DNA of 64,000 nt from Brasenia schreberi. Its lineage: Eukaryota; Streptophyta; Magnoliopsida; Nymphaeales; Cabombaceae. A program made the position numbers and the translations under genes. Positions 11,401 through 22,800 of this stretch are shown here, one piece after another. Each line of letters begins with the position of its first letter. Position 1 is the stretch's first letter. The stretch covers positions 7,285,001 through 7,349,000 of the forward strand of contig JAYKKT010000059.1 in assembly GCA_036023115.1 (NCBI GenBank). The letters run 5' to 3'. The notes below the pieces were generated by a model that saw nothing but the letters and a program-made list of their open reading frames with translations, did not search any database and had not been told where the DNA came from.

Positions 11401-13023
11401 CATATGTTTAAGAGCCTCTTTGACTTCATTCTTTTTGAATACGTCGATAGAAATTGTGGTTTATATATTTTTGTGATTTGACTTAACTCTCCTAAGCTAA
11501 TACTAACATCTTTATTTTCATTAAAAAGCTTATAAAAGTAGTTTTTTCATCTATTTATTATATCATCATCATCCTCGTCTTTGATGCATCTCACAGAATT
11601 AAGATCTTTAGTTTTCTTATCTCTAGCTCTAGCTATCCTAAAAATATCTTTTTGCCCTCTTTGTTTTTTATATAAATCCTCCCAAATTTTAGCTTTTACT
11701 TCACTCACTGTCTTTTTCGCTTCCTTATTTGCTTTCTTATAAGCCTATTGGTATTTAAAAATTCTTAAACACTTTTACTTTGGAAGAGCCAAGAAAAAAA
11801 GCAACCAAATGACCTCATGGTATTCAAACTATGTAAGTCTCTCACAGACCGTGTTTCTAAGAGCATTTTGAGCATGCCACTCGGACCATTGCTGCATGAG
11901 ATCTCCAAGCTTCTTTTTGCTTTCCCTGAATAACCATACATATTCCGTAAGCATACATACTGTAAACAAAATTAACATGTACTCCTCTAAAAGACATCAA
12001 CATGATTCCCAATAGCATAATTATGGACAAAAAAATAAGGTGTTCCAACCTTGTAAGGAAACTGTACGTCACATGGACAGCAGGCTGTTGAGTACAGTAT
12101 GTTACGCGAGGCCGCTTCGTACCTGAAAGGCACAATAAACAATTTATGAAGAGTGGAAAAAGGCAATGTCTTCTCTCATACAATGTCCGGTTAAAACTTA
12201 AAACCGAGACAATAATAGCTAGTATCTAGGTTTTGTCCTTCCCAAGGCTCTAGGGAATCTTGAAACAGTATCGAAGCATTAGTTTACATTTTTCCAAACT
12301 AAGGGTTTGCTTCTTTTGCCAACATGTTCTGTTGTCAACACATGGTCCTGTCGAAATGTGGAGTTGAGATGGAGTTGGCAAAAACATCCTCTCAAATAAT
12401 AGTGCTGAAATATAGTGATTGGATTGCCAAGTCCCATCATATTTCGGGAAGGACGGGAAGAAGCATAATGCATTGCTCCGAAACACCAGAAGCTGGCAAC
12501 TCTAATTCGGAACTTCAAGACAAATGCTAGGTTCCATTGACTCCTACCACTCAAAATTTCACTAAGAACTACTGAGTTCACGTCCGGACAAGACAATTCA
12601 GGTAACGAGATATATGATAGATTATACCGTCAACCGAGAAATCAAGCCCTCAACAGTCAGTTACATCATTTAGCCAATGATTCGTGCATTACAATACAAT
12701 TCATGTCGAAGGATGTGAGTCTCACCAGCTCCGCACATCTCTGCTTCAATATTCGATTTCACTACCACAGTATGCACGGTAAAATCTGAACCATCCCGCA
12801 AAACGCTTTGGTCGCAACCTGCACCGTTGTCAACGTTTGACTCTGAACCATCCTCTAAAATTTTGAAATCTGCACCTTTCTCAGCGTCCATTTCAAAAAG
12901 AGGCTGACTTCCTTTCTCCTCGGGTTCATCCTCAAATATTTCCCCATTATTTGCACCCTGAGTTTCCTGCTCATTGTCCGAAACTTCATCCGCATTTAGC
13001 TCAATAACATCCTCAGGTTCCAT
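1762..13023 (-). CDS. ZCCHC8: ZCCHC8-like CCHC zinc-knuckle / PSP-domain protein (NEXT complex scaffold), 8 exons
   Basis: Coding exons on the minus strand: 13023-12726, 12122-12050, 11925-11850, 8054-7971 (with a second copy at 9736-9653), 6578-6445, 6025-5776, 4089-4026 and 2483-1762. All junctions are AG/GT and keep phase, giving 566 aa, or 594 aa if both exon-4 copies are used. An acidic N-terminus is followed by a helical segment ([16 protein letters not shown]), a conserved block ([15 protein letters not shown]), a CX2CX4HX4C zinc knuckle (C232, C235, H240, C245), a PSP domain (about residues 275-327, core [19 protein letters not shown]) and an R/S/H/D-rich tail. The family is known: animal ZCCHC8 and its plant homologues bridge an MTR4-type helicase (HEN2 in Arabidopsis) and RBM7, handing nuclear RNAs to the exosome. 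That role here is inferred from homology. Introns 3 and 6 carry RTE LINEs, which explains the 11-kb span. Confidence 0.86.
4026..4089 (-). CDS. ZCCHC8: ZCCHC8-like exon 7 (PSP core)
   Basis: This 64-bp exon is too short to appear as an open reading frame of useful length. It encodes [20 protein letters not shown] plus L, the diagnostic core of the PSP (proline-rich, spliceosome-associated) domain. The acceptor is CATGTAG and the donor CTAG|GTGCCG. The split codon G|AT is completed by exon 8 to give GYLDVDSENQ. Confidence 0.88.
4425..4899 (+). mobile_element. RTE-type LINE, 3' fragment in intron 6 of the ZCCHC8-like gene
   Basis: The sequence follows the 3' part of the LINE at 55519-58891, from the ATACCATTAAAG segment through the RT C-terminal region to CTAGTATGGGAAAAGGCTTA and a (TTG)n tail. 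It is 5'-truncated, as usual for target-primed insertion. It lies antisense to the host gene and is diverged, with several frame breaks. Confidence 0.85.
5776..6025 (-). CDS. ZCCHC8: ZCCHC8-like exon 6 (CCHC zinc knuckle and first half of PSP domain)
   Basis: This 250-bp exon has a TGCAG acceptor and a GGG|GTAAGT donor. It contains the zinc knuckle [14 protein letters not shown], which fits CX2CX4HX4C, and a basic linker. It then carries the start of the PSP domain ([20 protein letters not shown] and ETRQCLGIG). This is the strongest single piece of evidence for the gene's identity. Confidence 0.88.
6445..6578 (-). CDS. ZCCHC8: ZCCHC8-like exon 5 (AFWMDNQAR ... VPLYDRGF)
   Basis: This 134-bp exon lies between a CAAG acceptor and the donor AAAAG|GTACTTG. 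It encodes [20 protein letters not shown] and continues [20 protein letters not shown]. The VPLYDRGF motif is typical of plant members. It ends in phase 2, and exon 6 supplies the missing base of an Arg codon. Confidence 0.82.
7971..8054 (-). CDS. ZCCHC8: ZCCHC8-like exon 4 ([15 protein letters not shown] block)
   Basis: This 84-bp exon encodes 28 residues containing [16 protein letters not shown] and then AKKTSTV. This is one of the best-conserved parts of plant ZCCHC8-like proteins. It joins in phase 0 to exon 5 to give [13 protein letters not shown], as expected for the family. It lies in the left unit of the 1.68-kb tandem duplication. Confidence 0.8.
8287..9063 (-). mobile_element. RTE LINE 3' end (copy made by the tandem duplication)
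   Basis: On the plus strand it starts at the reversed (TTG)n tail and GGGGTCGGCTACATGGATTC, followed by the C-terminal part of the RT region. It stops abruptly at the duplication junction. It arose with the duplication, not by its own insertion. Confidence 0.88.
9064..10743. repeat. 1.68-kb tandem duplication, right unit
   Basis: This is the right-hand unit of the duplication. Here the LINE sequence runs on without a break past 10743 to about 11745, so this unit keeps the original right-hand context. The left unit keeps the original left-hand context. That pattern fits a simple tandem duplication of about 1,680 bp. Confidence 0.95.
9653..9736 (-). CDS. ZCCHC8: Second copy of ZCCHC8-like exon 4 (tandem duplicate)
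   Basis: This copy matches exon 4 at 7971-8054 base for base as far as I can compare by eye, including the TTTTCAG acceptor and the GTG|GTATGG donor. It lies in the right-hand unit of the 1.68-kb tandem duplication. The exon is 84 bp with both ends in phase 0, so including both copies would repeat 28 residues ([15 protein letters not shown] and so on) without a frameshift. Whether one or both copies are spliced in cannot be told from the sequence. Confidence 0.6.
9969..11745 (-). mobile_element. RTE LINE, 5'-truncated, in intron 3 of the ZCCHC8-like gene
   Basis: This is about 1.78 kb of RTE LINE with its (TTG)n end at 9969 and a truncated 5' end near 11745. It includes reverse-transcriptase motifs (for example [13 protein letters not shown] in the 10984-10739 frame) and the C-terminal region around 10698-10064. 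Frames are broken. It lies in the same orientation as the host gene. Confidence 0.88.
11850..11925 (-). CDS. ZCCHC8: ZCCHC8-like exon 3 (QQWSEWHAQ motif)
   Basis: This 76-bp exon follows TATTCAG and encodes [19 protein letters not shown] followed by NALRNT. The helical QQWSEWHAQ block is characteristic of the plant family. I place the donor at ACG|GTCTGTG because it leaves phase 0, as exon 4 requires. An overlapping GTGAGA donor two codons on would break phase. The following intron holds the RTE LINE and the tandem duplication. Confidence 0.75.
12050..12122 (-). CDS. ZCCHC8: ZCCHC8-like exon 2
   Basis: This 73-bp exon follows a pyrimidine-rich TTTCAG acceptor and ends at ACAAG|GTTGGA. It encodes [19 protein letters not shown] and then SFLTR, the start of the conserved segment that precedes the QQWSEWHAQ motif in plant ZCCHC8-like proteins. 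The phases agree with exons 1 and 3. Confidence 0.82.
12726..13023 (-). CDS. ZCCHC8: ZCCHC8-like exon 1 (start codon, acidic N-terminus)
   Basis: This exon encodes 99 residues plus one base, starting [18 protein letters not shown]. It is rich in Asp/Glu and has no recognisable fold, as in plant homologues, whose N-termini are poorly conserved. The donor reads GCTG|GTGAGACT and leaves phase 1, which matches the phase of the acceptor of exon 2. This is the first ATG of the open frame. Reading through the donor would add an unconserved tail and a stop, so splicing here is preferred. Confidence 0.8.
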
Positions 13024-13560
13024 GCTCGTGCAGATGATAAACGATAACCAACTTCAGAAACGAAATAAAAGCAGAGTTCAAAAGCAAGTCATTCTCACTG
13101 TTCATCAAAAAGAAACAGTTTTCAAGCATAAACCATTGACTTCAACCAGCTGCTTCTAAAGCGGAATCTGTCTAAGTTACTGGATGCTAACCCCTATATC
13201 ATGTTGAAAAATTATATAACAGAACATTCTAAATACTCCCTATTGTAAAAACAGCTTCTAGTGCGGAAACTAGAGGACCAACTTCCGGAAACAAAACTTA
13301 AACGCCCAATGGATGGAAATCAAGGAAATTTAAGACGCGTATCGCACAATCAACATTAAATCCGAATACCCACATCAAATAAAACCAACTAATGTAACCA
13401 ACATCAAAGTGAAAAACTAAAGAGAACTCTAGAACGAAAAGGCAAGAATATGAAGAAGATAAAAGGAGATGGGATCTTATATGAGGTAACACCCACCAGA
13501 TCGAAGGCGGACGAAAACTTTGGCCGTCGTAAACTTCCAGAAAACCCACACGCTGATTTC
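13024..13560 (-). promoter_or_regulatory. Probable 5' UTR and promoter side of the ZCCHC8-like gene
   Basis: Upstream of the start codon at 13023, the minus strand carries a good acceptor (GATGAACAG at about 13106-13114). A possible donor (CTG|GTGGGT) lies near 13500, so a 5' UTR intron is plausible. An overlapping 224-residue frame (14078-13404) contains a hydrophobic stretch but matches no family I know. I see no TATA box I would trust. Confidence 0.3.
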
Positions 13561-13889
13561 TCGACTATCTTGCTAGACCATGAAACTTGGAAATCTTGCA
13601 CCAAATGATCAAATTCATGACCCCTAATAAGATGGGAAACGTCATTCCCACATTTCCTTAGGCCTTCGGAAAACCTGGAAACCAGATCCAGTGAAGCGTG
13701 ATAGACAAGGGATTGCACAACAACGACAATAATGAGAGAAGAGATGGAGAAGATTAGCAGCACAGAGGCAGAGAAAACAAGGTAAGGCAAACTTCGCTGA
13801 GATCTTTTGCGGGCCGATTCGCAGGGCCGCGTATTCTTCGCCTCCAAATTCAGACAGTCGGCACCCCTAACCAATCTGGATCCTGGAAC

Positions 13890-14140
13890 GCCGAATCCAT
13901 AGTTAAAGGTAGGAGCGGCAAATCGGGTCATCCAGTCGGGTTCCGGTAGGGTCAAATTCGAGTTCGGGTGAAAAATAGGCCAACCCCAACCATTGCTTCT
14001 CTTTGGGTCATATTTATTGGATTCAGACCCGACAAGGGTTGGCTTCGGCCAATTTCGTCTCAACCCGACAAGGGTCATATTTATTGGATATGAATTCGGT
14101 TTAATTGACCTATTTAAGATCTGGTTGTTCTAAACTTCAT
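13890..14140. repeat. Dispersed repeat relic rich in CGGGTC / GACCCGAC motifs
   Basis: The segment repeats short words such as CGGGTC, GACCCGACAAGGGT and TTGGATTCAGACCC. This is a style common in degenerate plant DNA transposons. A motif of about 20 bp (ACCCGACAAGGGT plus flank) occurs twice, near 14025 and 14070. No terminal repeats or coding capacity are visible. Confidence 0.35.
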
Positions 14141-15000
14141 CGGTTCATCCATTTAAGATACACTCTTGTTTTGATTCGATCCACTTTAGAAATCCATTTT
14201 AGATCCAAATCTAATTTGTCTTTATAATTTAGATCAGTATTGAGTTTATGTATTTTTTTCATATGTAACTCTTGTAGAATCCACATGTGATCCATTTGAG
14301 GACTTGGATATGGACATCGGTTTTGGACTTTGATCTTGGACATGGATTTTGGATCTAGTTTCTGGAGTTGGGAATTTGAACCTGTCTTGGGGTCTTGACA
14401 TGTTATGATGTGTAAGCTTGATCCAAAATCCAATACATTTCGGACATAATTGAAGCATGATGTATGTGGTTGAACATGTCACGTCATTTATGTCTTGCAT
14501 GCTGTTAAGTTATACTATTTTCTCATTAGAATATACATGTATATACATATATATATATATGGAACTTGAGATTATAGGCTTGGTTCATATTTAGTGGTAC
14601 CCAATTCAAATAAAGTTTTAGTGATGTCAATAAGAAGTCAGGAAAGATCTGAATTGGCATTTGAGTGTGATCACCAAAGTGACCACAGATATGTTGGTTG
14701 CAACCCCATATTTAGTAAATTAACATTGCGAAATATTTTTTTGTTTATCGTGTTCGGTTATTTAAACAGGATGAACTAGTTGAAGTGCACATCATACCAT
14801 TAAGCATGTAATATCCAATGATAGAATGCTTACTCCTTGTGCGTAATACGTTCGGTTCATTACTAAATGTCAAGGATAGAGTTGCTTGTTTTTTATAGGC
14901 TTCACCTAATGTAAGCCATAATGACACACCAAAGCGTACCTTACAAAGTAAATAATACACAGCCTCATATTTACTTTTCCTAGAGTTCGTAATGGTTTGC
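14141..15000. other. AT-rich intergenic stretch
   Basis: Short frames only and no recognised protein. The 14240-14400 part is built of GGATCT/GATATGG-like words and looks like old repeat sequence. A short (TA)n tract lies at 14545-14562. Confidence 0.4.
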
Positions 15001-15002
15001 AA

Positions 15003-15007
15003 ATTGC

Positions 15008-15057
<50 letters not shown>

Positions 15058-15275
15058 ACTAGGAGTTGTTAGATACTCTCTCATGCCTTACAGATTGCTT
15101 AGTCTATCAATATTGACATGAATATCGATATCATTTGATGCACATGTGACATGAGATGAATGCTTTGATCACCACCGATTGATTGATTACATAGTTGATA
15201 GTGATGATCAAGCAATATCTAGTATGAGAGGCTACAACTCCCTCTCCCTCTCTCTCTCTATATATATATATGGTA
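15003..15275. mobile_element. Hairpin (MITE-like) element H1 with microsatellite ends
   Basis: The left end is (TA)n(TG)n at 15008-15054 and the right end is (TC)n(TA)n at 15241-15272. Between them lie imperfect inverted arms: AGGAGTTGT...CTCTCAT on the left near 15060, and the reverse complement of GGGAGTTGTAGCCTCTCAT on the right near 15240. No coding capacity. The size suits a MITE, but no target duplication is evident. Confidence 0.5.
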
Positions 15276-15419
15276 ATTGGATCTTGCTCACTCATGCCCA
15301 ACTATTATTTTTCAGGTACAAATATAATAGTATTCTTCTTTGTTATTTTTTGAAAACCATTAAAATCCTTTAAATTACATTCATACTACCAAGAAATAAT
15401 GGGTAGACATGTAAGAGAT

Positions 15420-15745
15420 AAGCAAATATGGTATTCCTATATACACACTTATATATACATACATATTGAGAGAGATAGTGATCCATGCTTAAATCACATC
15501 AAACATCTCCACCGTTCGATCACCATGGTCAATAGTGAAAGATTTGAATTTTAAAAAACAATATATACCATTATATTTTCTGTACTAGCATTTAATTTAC
15601 AATGGTACAATCTACTTTTTCATTTTAAATCTCTACACATAATTGAGACAATCAAATGGTGGAGATGTTTGAGGAGATTTAATTATATATTAGATTGAAA
15701 ATATACCACCATCTCTCTATCTCTATCTCTCTCTATATATCTTTA
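15420..15745. mobile_element. Hairpin (MITE-like) element H2 with microsatellite ends
   Basis: The arm at 15488-15560 (ATCACATCAAACATCTCCAC ... GATTTGAATTTT) is the imperfect reverse complement of 15625-15690 (AAATGGTGGAGATGTTTGAG and flank). The outside is TA/GA-rich on the left (ATATATACATACATATTGAGAGAG) and (TC)n(TA)n on the right. H3 and H4 share the core words TCTCCAC and GATTTGAAT. Confidence 0.55.
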
Positions 15746-16369
15746 AGCCTTATTGTCTTTATGTTTCAATGCAATTCTTATCATCATTAATATAAACTTT
15801 GATAATTGTAAAGAAAATAGTAGAACAGTGATAGATTGATCTTGATGCAAGTACTAAACATATTCGAGCGAATTAAGTATGATTGAAACAACTTATTAGA
15901 GATGTAGATGCATTCTCATGGGAAAGCAAATGAATTATATTGGAGAATGATAGTAAGTACTTTGTTTTTTGGTGGAGTCTATTTTTAAGTATTCAAAATT
16001 ATTGTTTACCTCATTTAAGTATCACCTTGAAACTCAAAACTCTTGAATTCCAAATACTCAAAGTTGGTTTGTTTATGTGATTGTTGCTTTTAAGTTTTGA
16101 AAAATTCTATTAAGTCCATTAATGCACATATATATATCCAACATGTGTTATTTGGCAATTGTTGTGCCAATTTCTGATAATTTTATATTCTTTCAAATTT
16201 AGAATTTGTAGAGGAGAAAGTTGCTAAATATCTCGGTATAAAATGTGTGGTGGTGGTGCTGAAAGATCTATTGAATCATTTGGAAGGTAACGCTCTTGAA
16301 TTATGAGCTTATATGGGTCTCACTTGTGATACAAATAAATGATAAGCTAGACTATTGAGCCGAGCGAAC

Positions 16370-16830
16370 CTGAGTACGGGCAAGCCCGGCTCGAGCTTGG
16401 TTCAAGATATTCTCAAGCAACTCGACTCCGCCCGATTAGCTCATTCAAAAAAAAAATTGTTCATTTGTTGGTCTTGCAATGGCCTACATCAAGGTGGCAA
16501 TTTGGACCATAACATATAATCCCCTTAAGAATAGGGTCAGTACAATGACCACTGTCCATAAAACAAGGCCTATTTTGGTGGACAGCATGGTTCCAATATT
16601 CCCTCTATATAGCCGTTTACCACTCTTTCACCTTGTGTTTTGCTCGACATGAGACTAAAGAAAGGCGTATCATATTTATTAATATATAGTTGCCATGGAA
16701 CTCAGCTAAGCTCGCAAGTCGCCAGAGTCGAGTACCAGTGAGCTCGAGCTTGGCTTGTTTATGGGTCGAACTCGACATGACTGAGTTGAATGAAAGTTAT
16801 CTTTGAGTCGATTTCGACTAGCCTGGCTCA
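16370..16830. repeat. Dispersed repeat of the GCTCGAGCTTGGCT type
   Basis: The words GGCTCGAGCTTGGTTCAAG (16388-16410) and AGCTCGAGCTTGGCTTGTTT (16741-16762) recur, together with CGAACTCGAC and GACTCGAC. Such repeats are common in non-autonomous plant DNA transposons. The two clusters flank an unrelated 300-bp core. No open frame. Confidence 0.4.
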
Positions 16831-16874
16831 CTGATGCTCCTAGGTACATGCACTCTAAGATCAGTGGGAGTACG

Positions 16875-17237
<363 letters not shown>

Positions 17238-17239
17238 TG

Positions 17240-18140
17240 TACCCTAGGGTTAGTGGGAGTAAGATCACATGTACAAGATTTTTACTTGCATTTGATTTTT
17301 CTCTTTCCCAACTTTGAAATAAATGATATAAGGTGGAGTCACTATTTTCAGCATAGGTTTGCCGAAATAGTTGAATAGATATCCCTAAATTGTTTCAAAG
17401 TTTTCATATCAACAAAATTGTAAATGATATAGAATGAACAATTGCTCTCTTGGAGAGGCATCTATTGAAATAAAGATCGTTATTTTGGTTTTGGCACATA
17501 AAGCAACTATCGAGAAAACTATGTAATTTTGTATGACAATAGAAAAAATATATGTTCACATAAATAAAACCAGAACATTATACTCGGCGGTTTCTTTTGA
17601 ACGTCAACAAAAGGTCCATTTTGAATAGAAGTAAAAAAAAAAAAAGCAACTATAAAAAAATGCCGAGTGATTGAAAGGGAAAAGGGACAATTTTGCGATG
17701 GAAACAATCCCTTGCCATTTAGCAACGGAATTTTTGCAAAAAAAACGGCGAGGGGATTGTGAGCATGCCCTTACTAAGGTGACTAGCGAGGGAACAACAA
17801 CAGAGTGGCAACAAATAAAGTACTTCATTTTAATACTTAAGAATCATCTCTTATTCATTTTGAGCATTGATATAAAGGATGTGAAAATGAATCATCTCTT
17901 ACTCATTTTAATACATTTTGCACCTGGCCTAATCCTCAATCGAGCTCACGCAATCAACTTTCGCTTTAGTGTTGTTTACTATCTTAGTTCAGATTGGGCA
18001 TATGCTAGAATGAACCAGCATATAATCATTATATATACATAGATATGCCTGCACACGCACACAAACATATGTGCGTGTGTGCATTCATGTGTGTGTTGGT
18101 GCGTGCTAGTCTGTTCTAGTAGGAATATGATAGTTGAGTT
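17240..18140. other. AT-rich intergenic stretch
   Basis: No recognised gene. A small repeat (AATCATCTCTTA with TTCATTTTAATAC or TCATTTTAATAC) occurs twice, near 17822-17895 and 17890-17920. A CACACA/GTGTGT alternating tract is at 18050-18090. Confidence 0.4.
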
Positions 18141-18650
18141 GTGTTATAGTTGAATATAGGCGCTCTCATCTGCACAATATGAATCAAGATAGAAAAGTTG
18201 GTACCTATTTTCGTCATAATTGTCTGTGAATTGAGACGGGGTTATCGATTTGCTTTGTAATATGTTGGGTATAGAACTCCAAACATGGATGCCGAAGTCA
18301 ATTGGAAGCCTCACCCCGAATGGGGAGACTGGTTTAATGGGTTTGAAGACAAAGTTCACAATTTCTTCAGGATAGGACGACAAGTACCTTGGTAAACACT
18401 GGACACAGTTCACTTAGGAGTGCGAAGAATTGGGCGACAATGAGTTTCACAAACTTAAGCTCCGGTATCCTCGCTCACAAGGGAGGTGTCATTATTATTG
18501 CCTCGTGTCTCGAGTTTTCTCTAAACCTTGAGTCTAAATTGAGTTTCCCTTTCAAGCCTCTCAAGTACTTGTCACCTTTCCTCGATTTTCGATGCCAACA
18601 ATACCAAAATCATATTTTCTTTTCAAAATAATAAAGCAAGGTAAAACACT
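18140..18650 (-). other. Coding-like fragment of unknown family
   Basis: An 89-residue minus-strand frame (18413-18144) has balanced amino-acid composition and less AT bias than its surroundings (for example VFKPIKPVSPFGVRLPIDFG). I do not recognise it. It could be a gene remnant or an exon of a gene whose other exons I cannot identify. There is no start or splice context that decides. Confidence 0.2.
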
Positions 18651-19309
18651 AAAATTGACCCTTGAAAGATTTGTGAGCACAAAGCAGTATCACAAATTTA
18701 TTATACTGCTCCCAGTTATAAAAAGTTTTAGCATATGTTCTTGTGCTCAATCGGATTCCATGATTCTTTTTCTTTTTTATATATGAATGTGGCAAATGCC
18801 TAGGATACTCCATTCTCCATCTCCATCTCCTCCATTCTCCATCTCCATCAGTGCATAAATTTCATCCTTGTGAACGTGCGTGAGCTGACCCTTTTTAAGC
18901 TATTACTAGCTAATAGGTCAGCCAACGTATTGCTCTCGCGATGTACATATGTAGCTTGAACATACCAGTCCTGCTTTTTCATTATTTCCAGCCTCTTAAT
19001 GAGAGTGGATACACCATGGCCTATTTCAGTTATGGTTTTAGAACGAAGTTCTAGATGTCTAATTTATATTGCTTACCTTCTTGACATCTTTTATACCAAC
19101 ACAAAATTATGCGACATGCAACATGAAATTACTGCTAAGAATCATAGAAAAACAACGACATGAACATGACCCAGAAAGTGTGACTCGTGTCCACCCAAAA
19201 TGACACTCAAAGAGTTGGAGTCCTATTCGAATTGACCTGTTCTTAATACGAAGATGGAATGACACGACATGAACACAAGTCGACACATGAAAATCCACCC
19301 ATAGAGATG

Positions 19310-19861
19310 AGAAGGCATTTCTTTTGGTCCCACGCCTTCAACAAGGGCAGGCCCCTCTTGGAGGACCCCAGTACAGCTCAAGCACCTACAAGTTGAGCTA
19401 AATGGTGAAATCTTTGGTCCTTTAATCTATTTCTTAAATAGAGATGACACCAGGTGGACCCAAAATCCACTATGGAGCCGAACCTCATTATTCGGTTATA
19501 CTTATACCAAACAATATCCTATTAATAAACTGCTACGATGTAGTTGTAATGAAATATGGATGGATATTCAGGATCAAACAAATATACGACCCGGGATCGA
19601 AGGATATGAATAGAGCATGGCCTTGGTCTTTTCGACTTAAACGAAAATATGATGCAGGATATGACCATAATGACAACTGAGAACCAATATAGCAGACCCG
19701 CTTCTTATGAATTCTTAGTTGATACCCCGGGCGTGCATCTGGAGTTGGCCTCCCCATTGTATGAAAACGAAAAAGAGACGGTGTTGAATGAGTCCTTGGG
19801 TGGCGGGACTCTACGTCATGGCAAACTAGGGAAACCCTGAATTATGAAGCTTCCGGTGCGA

Positions 19862-19893
<32 letters not shown>

Positions 19894-22800
19894 CTTCTTC
19901 TGTTGCATGGTTTTTGACGGTTTGTGATTGGTGACAGAGTGAGGTGGACGATTTGTCATCATCTTCGTTCTTTCTTTGTTGGTGGTGAAAAGTCGAGCTT
20001 CTCTCTGCTACTTGCTCGGCTTCTTATTCTGGTACTGCACTTTCATTTCTCACTCTCCTCTTACTTCAAGTGATCTTTCTGCGTGTTATCTCTTCAATGT
20101 TAGGAATATATATATATTTCTTTTTATCTTGGGATGATTTGATTGATCAGTTTACTTTGATCCTTGTGTGCCACTCTTATTCTGTTTCACCGTCTACGGC
20201 GAACTGGTTTTAGTTTCTTGCTTTGATTGATTCATGATTCTTATTGGTGTTGTTTGGCATCTGTTTCATCTGAGGTTCCGATTCTCCTCGCGAATTTGCC
20301 TGCTCCTATTCGCTGTTACTGCGAGTACAAATTTGCAATATTTCATTCCTTCTTTTTGGTTGTGTTCAACTGGATAGACTTGTTTGGGCGACCACTTTTT
20401 CAGTCCTTTCTTTTTTCGTGTCGAATGGCGTACTCGAACTTGGAGCTTTCTGTAACTACAGTCCCCACTTCTAGCGGACTCGATTTCTGGAAACAAAACC
20501 GGATGATAGAATTCATTTTTGAGTGTTTCAGTCACCTCTACGAAGGAGCCCCTCCATTGGTTTTCAAGAGTTTTGGAGGAAAGATGCGTAATTGGGGTCG
20601 TTTGTTTCTTCTCATTTGATAATGGACACATTGTCTTATGTGGTAAAATTATCTTCTGTTAATTCTATTTTAGTTGGTTATCTCTATCCAGAGCATTTCT
20701 GTATTTTATTTTTAACTCAGAACCTTCGTGGAGTTGGGAAAACCCTTCTTAAGCGATCGTCACCCAGGGCCTATGATGGGTGTTGGGTTGTGCAAGGAGG
20801 CAGTGCCCTTGACATTTGAACTACTGACTATCCTTCTATCAGCCAAAGAACCTCAACGCTATGGTAACCCTTCTTGGGCTCACTATCCAGATCGCTAATC
20901 TAGAGGATTTTCTATCTTTAGGTCCAACAAAACGAGGATTTTAATTTCTAAATGATTGCTGTGGAGATTTGCATTTCCTCTTCTGCAGGAGATGAATATG
21001 TATGTCCTGGACATGGATTCACGATTGCGGCGTATAAGATTCAGATGACTTGGTCAATTCATTCTTTCGACACTAGTAGTACTACCCATTTTCATTTACA
21101 TTTCTGTATAATTTTATTCATAACAATCCTAGTTGTGTCTTCTAGTATGAGAATGTATAATGCTTCCTTTCTGCTTTAATGGAGTACTTCCGCTGCATTG
21201 TGTTGCATGGAAAATTGGTTAGTACCCAACAGAAGAAGATATATGTCTCTTCCACCTCAGTGTATATCGCAAATACTGGGCCATGTAGCATGTTATACCC
21301 CTAAAGCTGTGTAGTGCAGAGCTATAGGCCATTTGCATTGTAGCATGAACCGTATGCTATTTACCACAGGCTATATATCGCATTAAGCAACATAGCTCTC
21401 GCCCAAGAAATGATATTCCATGGTCACTAGATATTTGCTTCACCAAAAGATTCTTTGATGCTTCCACTTACAACTACAACTATTGGAACTTGGAAGGTCT
21501 TTCCTAGGAAATGGGATTTGTAATTTCCGCATTCAAAAATCTTAATCGTATGATTTCATCTTAATGTTTGTGGAAATGAAACACGATCTTTTTTGTTCTC
21601 TTCGAGTTTTAATTTTGATTAATCGGGTAAGTGTACCCTTTATTTTCCATAATTTCTTTGAAATCAAAGTTGTACTTTAATCCATAGAAACCTAAACACC
21701 ATTTTAGGCGTATCGTAACTTTAATGTGATCTTTTATGGAAATAAGTTTAGAAAAGGATATTGAAAGTTTTCTTTCTGTAAGGAGAATATACAAGATCAC
21801 ATGTTTTCATGCACATAGTGCATTATATTAAGTTTTATTTACTTAGTTTTCATCAGCTGGAAGCTTGTAATGGTTTTCACCTGAATTTAAGATGTATAAA
21901 CTGTTTTCAATAGTTTTTTTAGTTCTTCACTTCTTCAATATCTGATTGAGGAAAAACGCTCTTTGTTAATTCCAAGAATGTCATGTACATACTGGAGAAT
22001 TTATGAAGGAATATTGGACTCTAATGGTGATGTCAGAATGTGGACTACCAAATTATAGCAATGATTGTACTTGCTCGTACTTCTGAAAAATCCTAACTTC
22101 CTAGTTGCTTTGTGCTTCTAGCTTTTTGTTACCCATATTTGATCGACCAGAATCTTTTACCATTCAGTCTTTTGTTTTCTGCTAGATCCGATGCCATCTA
22201 TGTTGCTCAGTCATATAGGACTTCTACATTTTTCACTTTTTTTCATGAGGCGTGGCATGGGATATCATGAAAAAGGAGATCTTATTGCCACATTAACCTT
22301 GTATGGATGAATAAAAGGTAAATGCTATAGCTGTCACATTTCAAATCTGTTTACGAGCGAAAGCAGCTGATTCATTAGTAAATGTCCACAGAAGTGCTTG
22401 CTCAGGAATTGTCCTTCTCATCCAAATTATTAAAAAGTGGGGCAAATTTCTAGTGCTTTAATCATCACGCAAGTTCCTCTGAGGGATACAACTGAGTCCC
22501 TGGGAGTTAGTGCTCTAAACATTCTTTTAGTTGTTTAGGAAGATTTCCTTGATATTTCCTTCTTACTTTTTGGTGCATTATATTATGGCATTCATGTATT
22601 CTTTCTTATTAGTAATTTGCAGATGCATGTGAAGAAGATTTCTCCAATTTCTGCTAGATGTAGACTGCTAGCTACCTTTTCCAAAGTCCTAATTCTTGAA
22701 TTTCTGATAGACGTAGACTGCTTGCTACTTTTTCCAAAACCCTTATTCAAATTGCTTATCTTGAAACTGCGAGGGTCCTAACCTCCGAGATTTATGCTGT

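Noticed and set aside
13404..14078. A 224-residue minus-strand frame with a hydrophobic segment upstream of the ZCCHC8-like gene
   Set aside because: It overlaps the probable 5' UTR and a dispersed repeat, has no recognisable domain, and its N-terminal half reads through repeat sequence.
19890..21180. A plus-strand gene starting with an untranslated exon near 19.9 kb
   Set aside because: Leader-like composition and one acceptor-like site were seen, but no downstream frame shows a recognisable or conserved protein.
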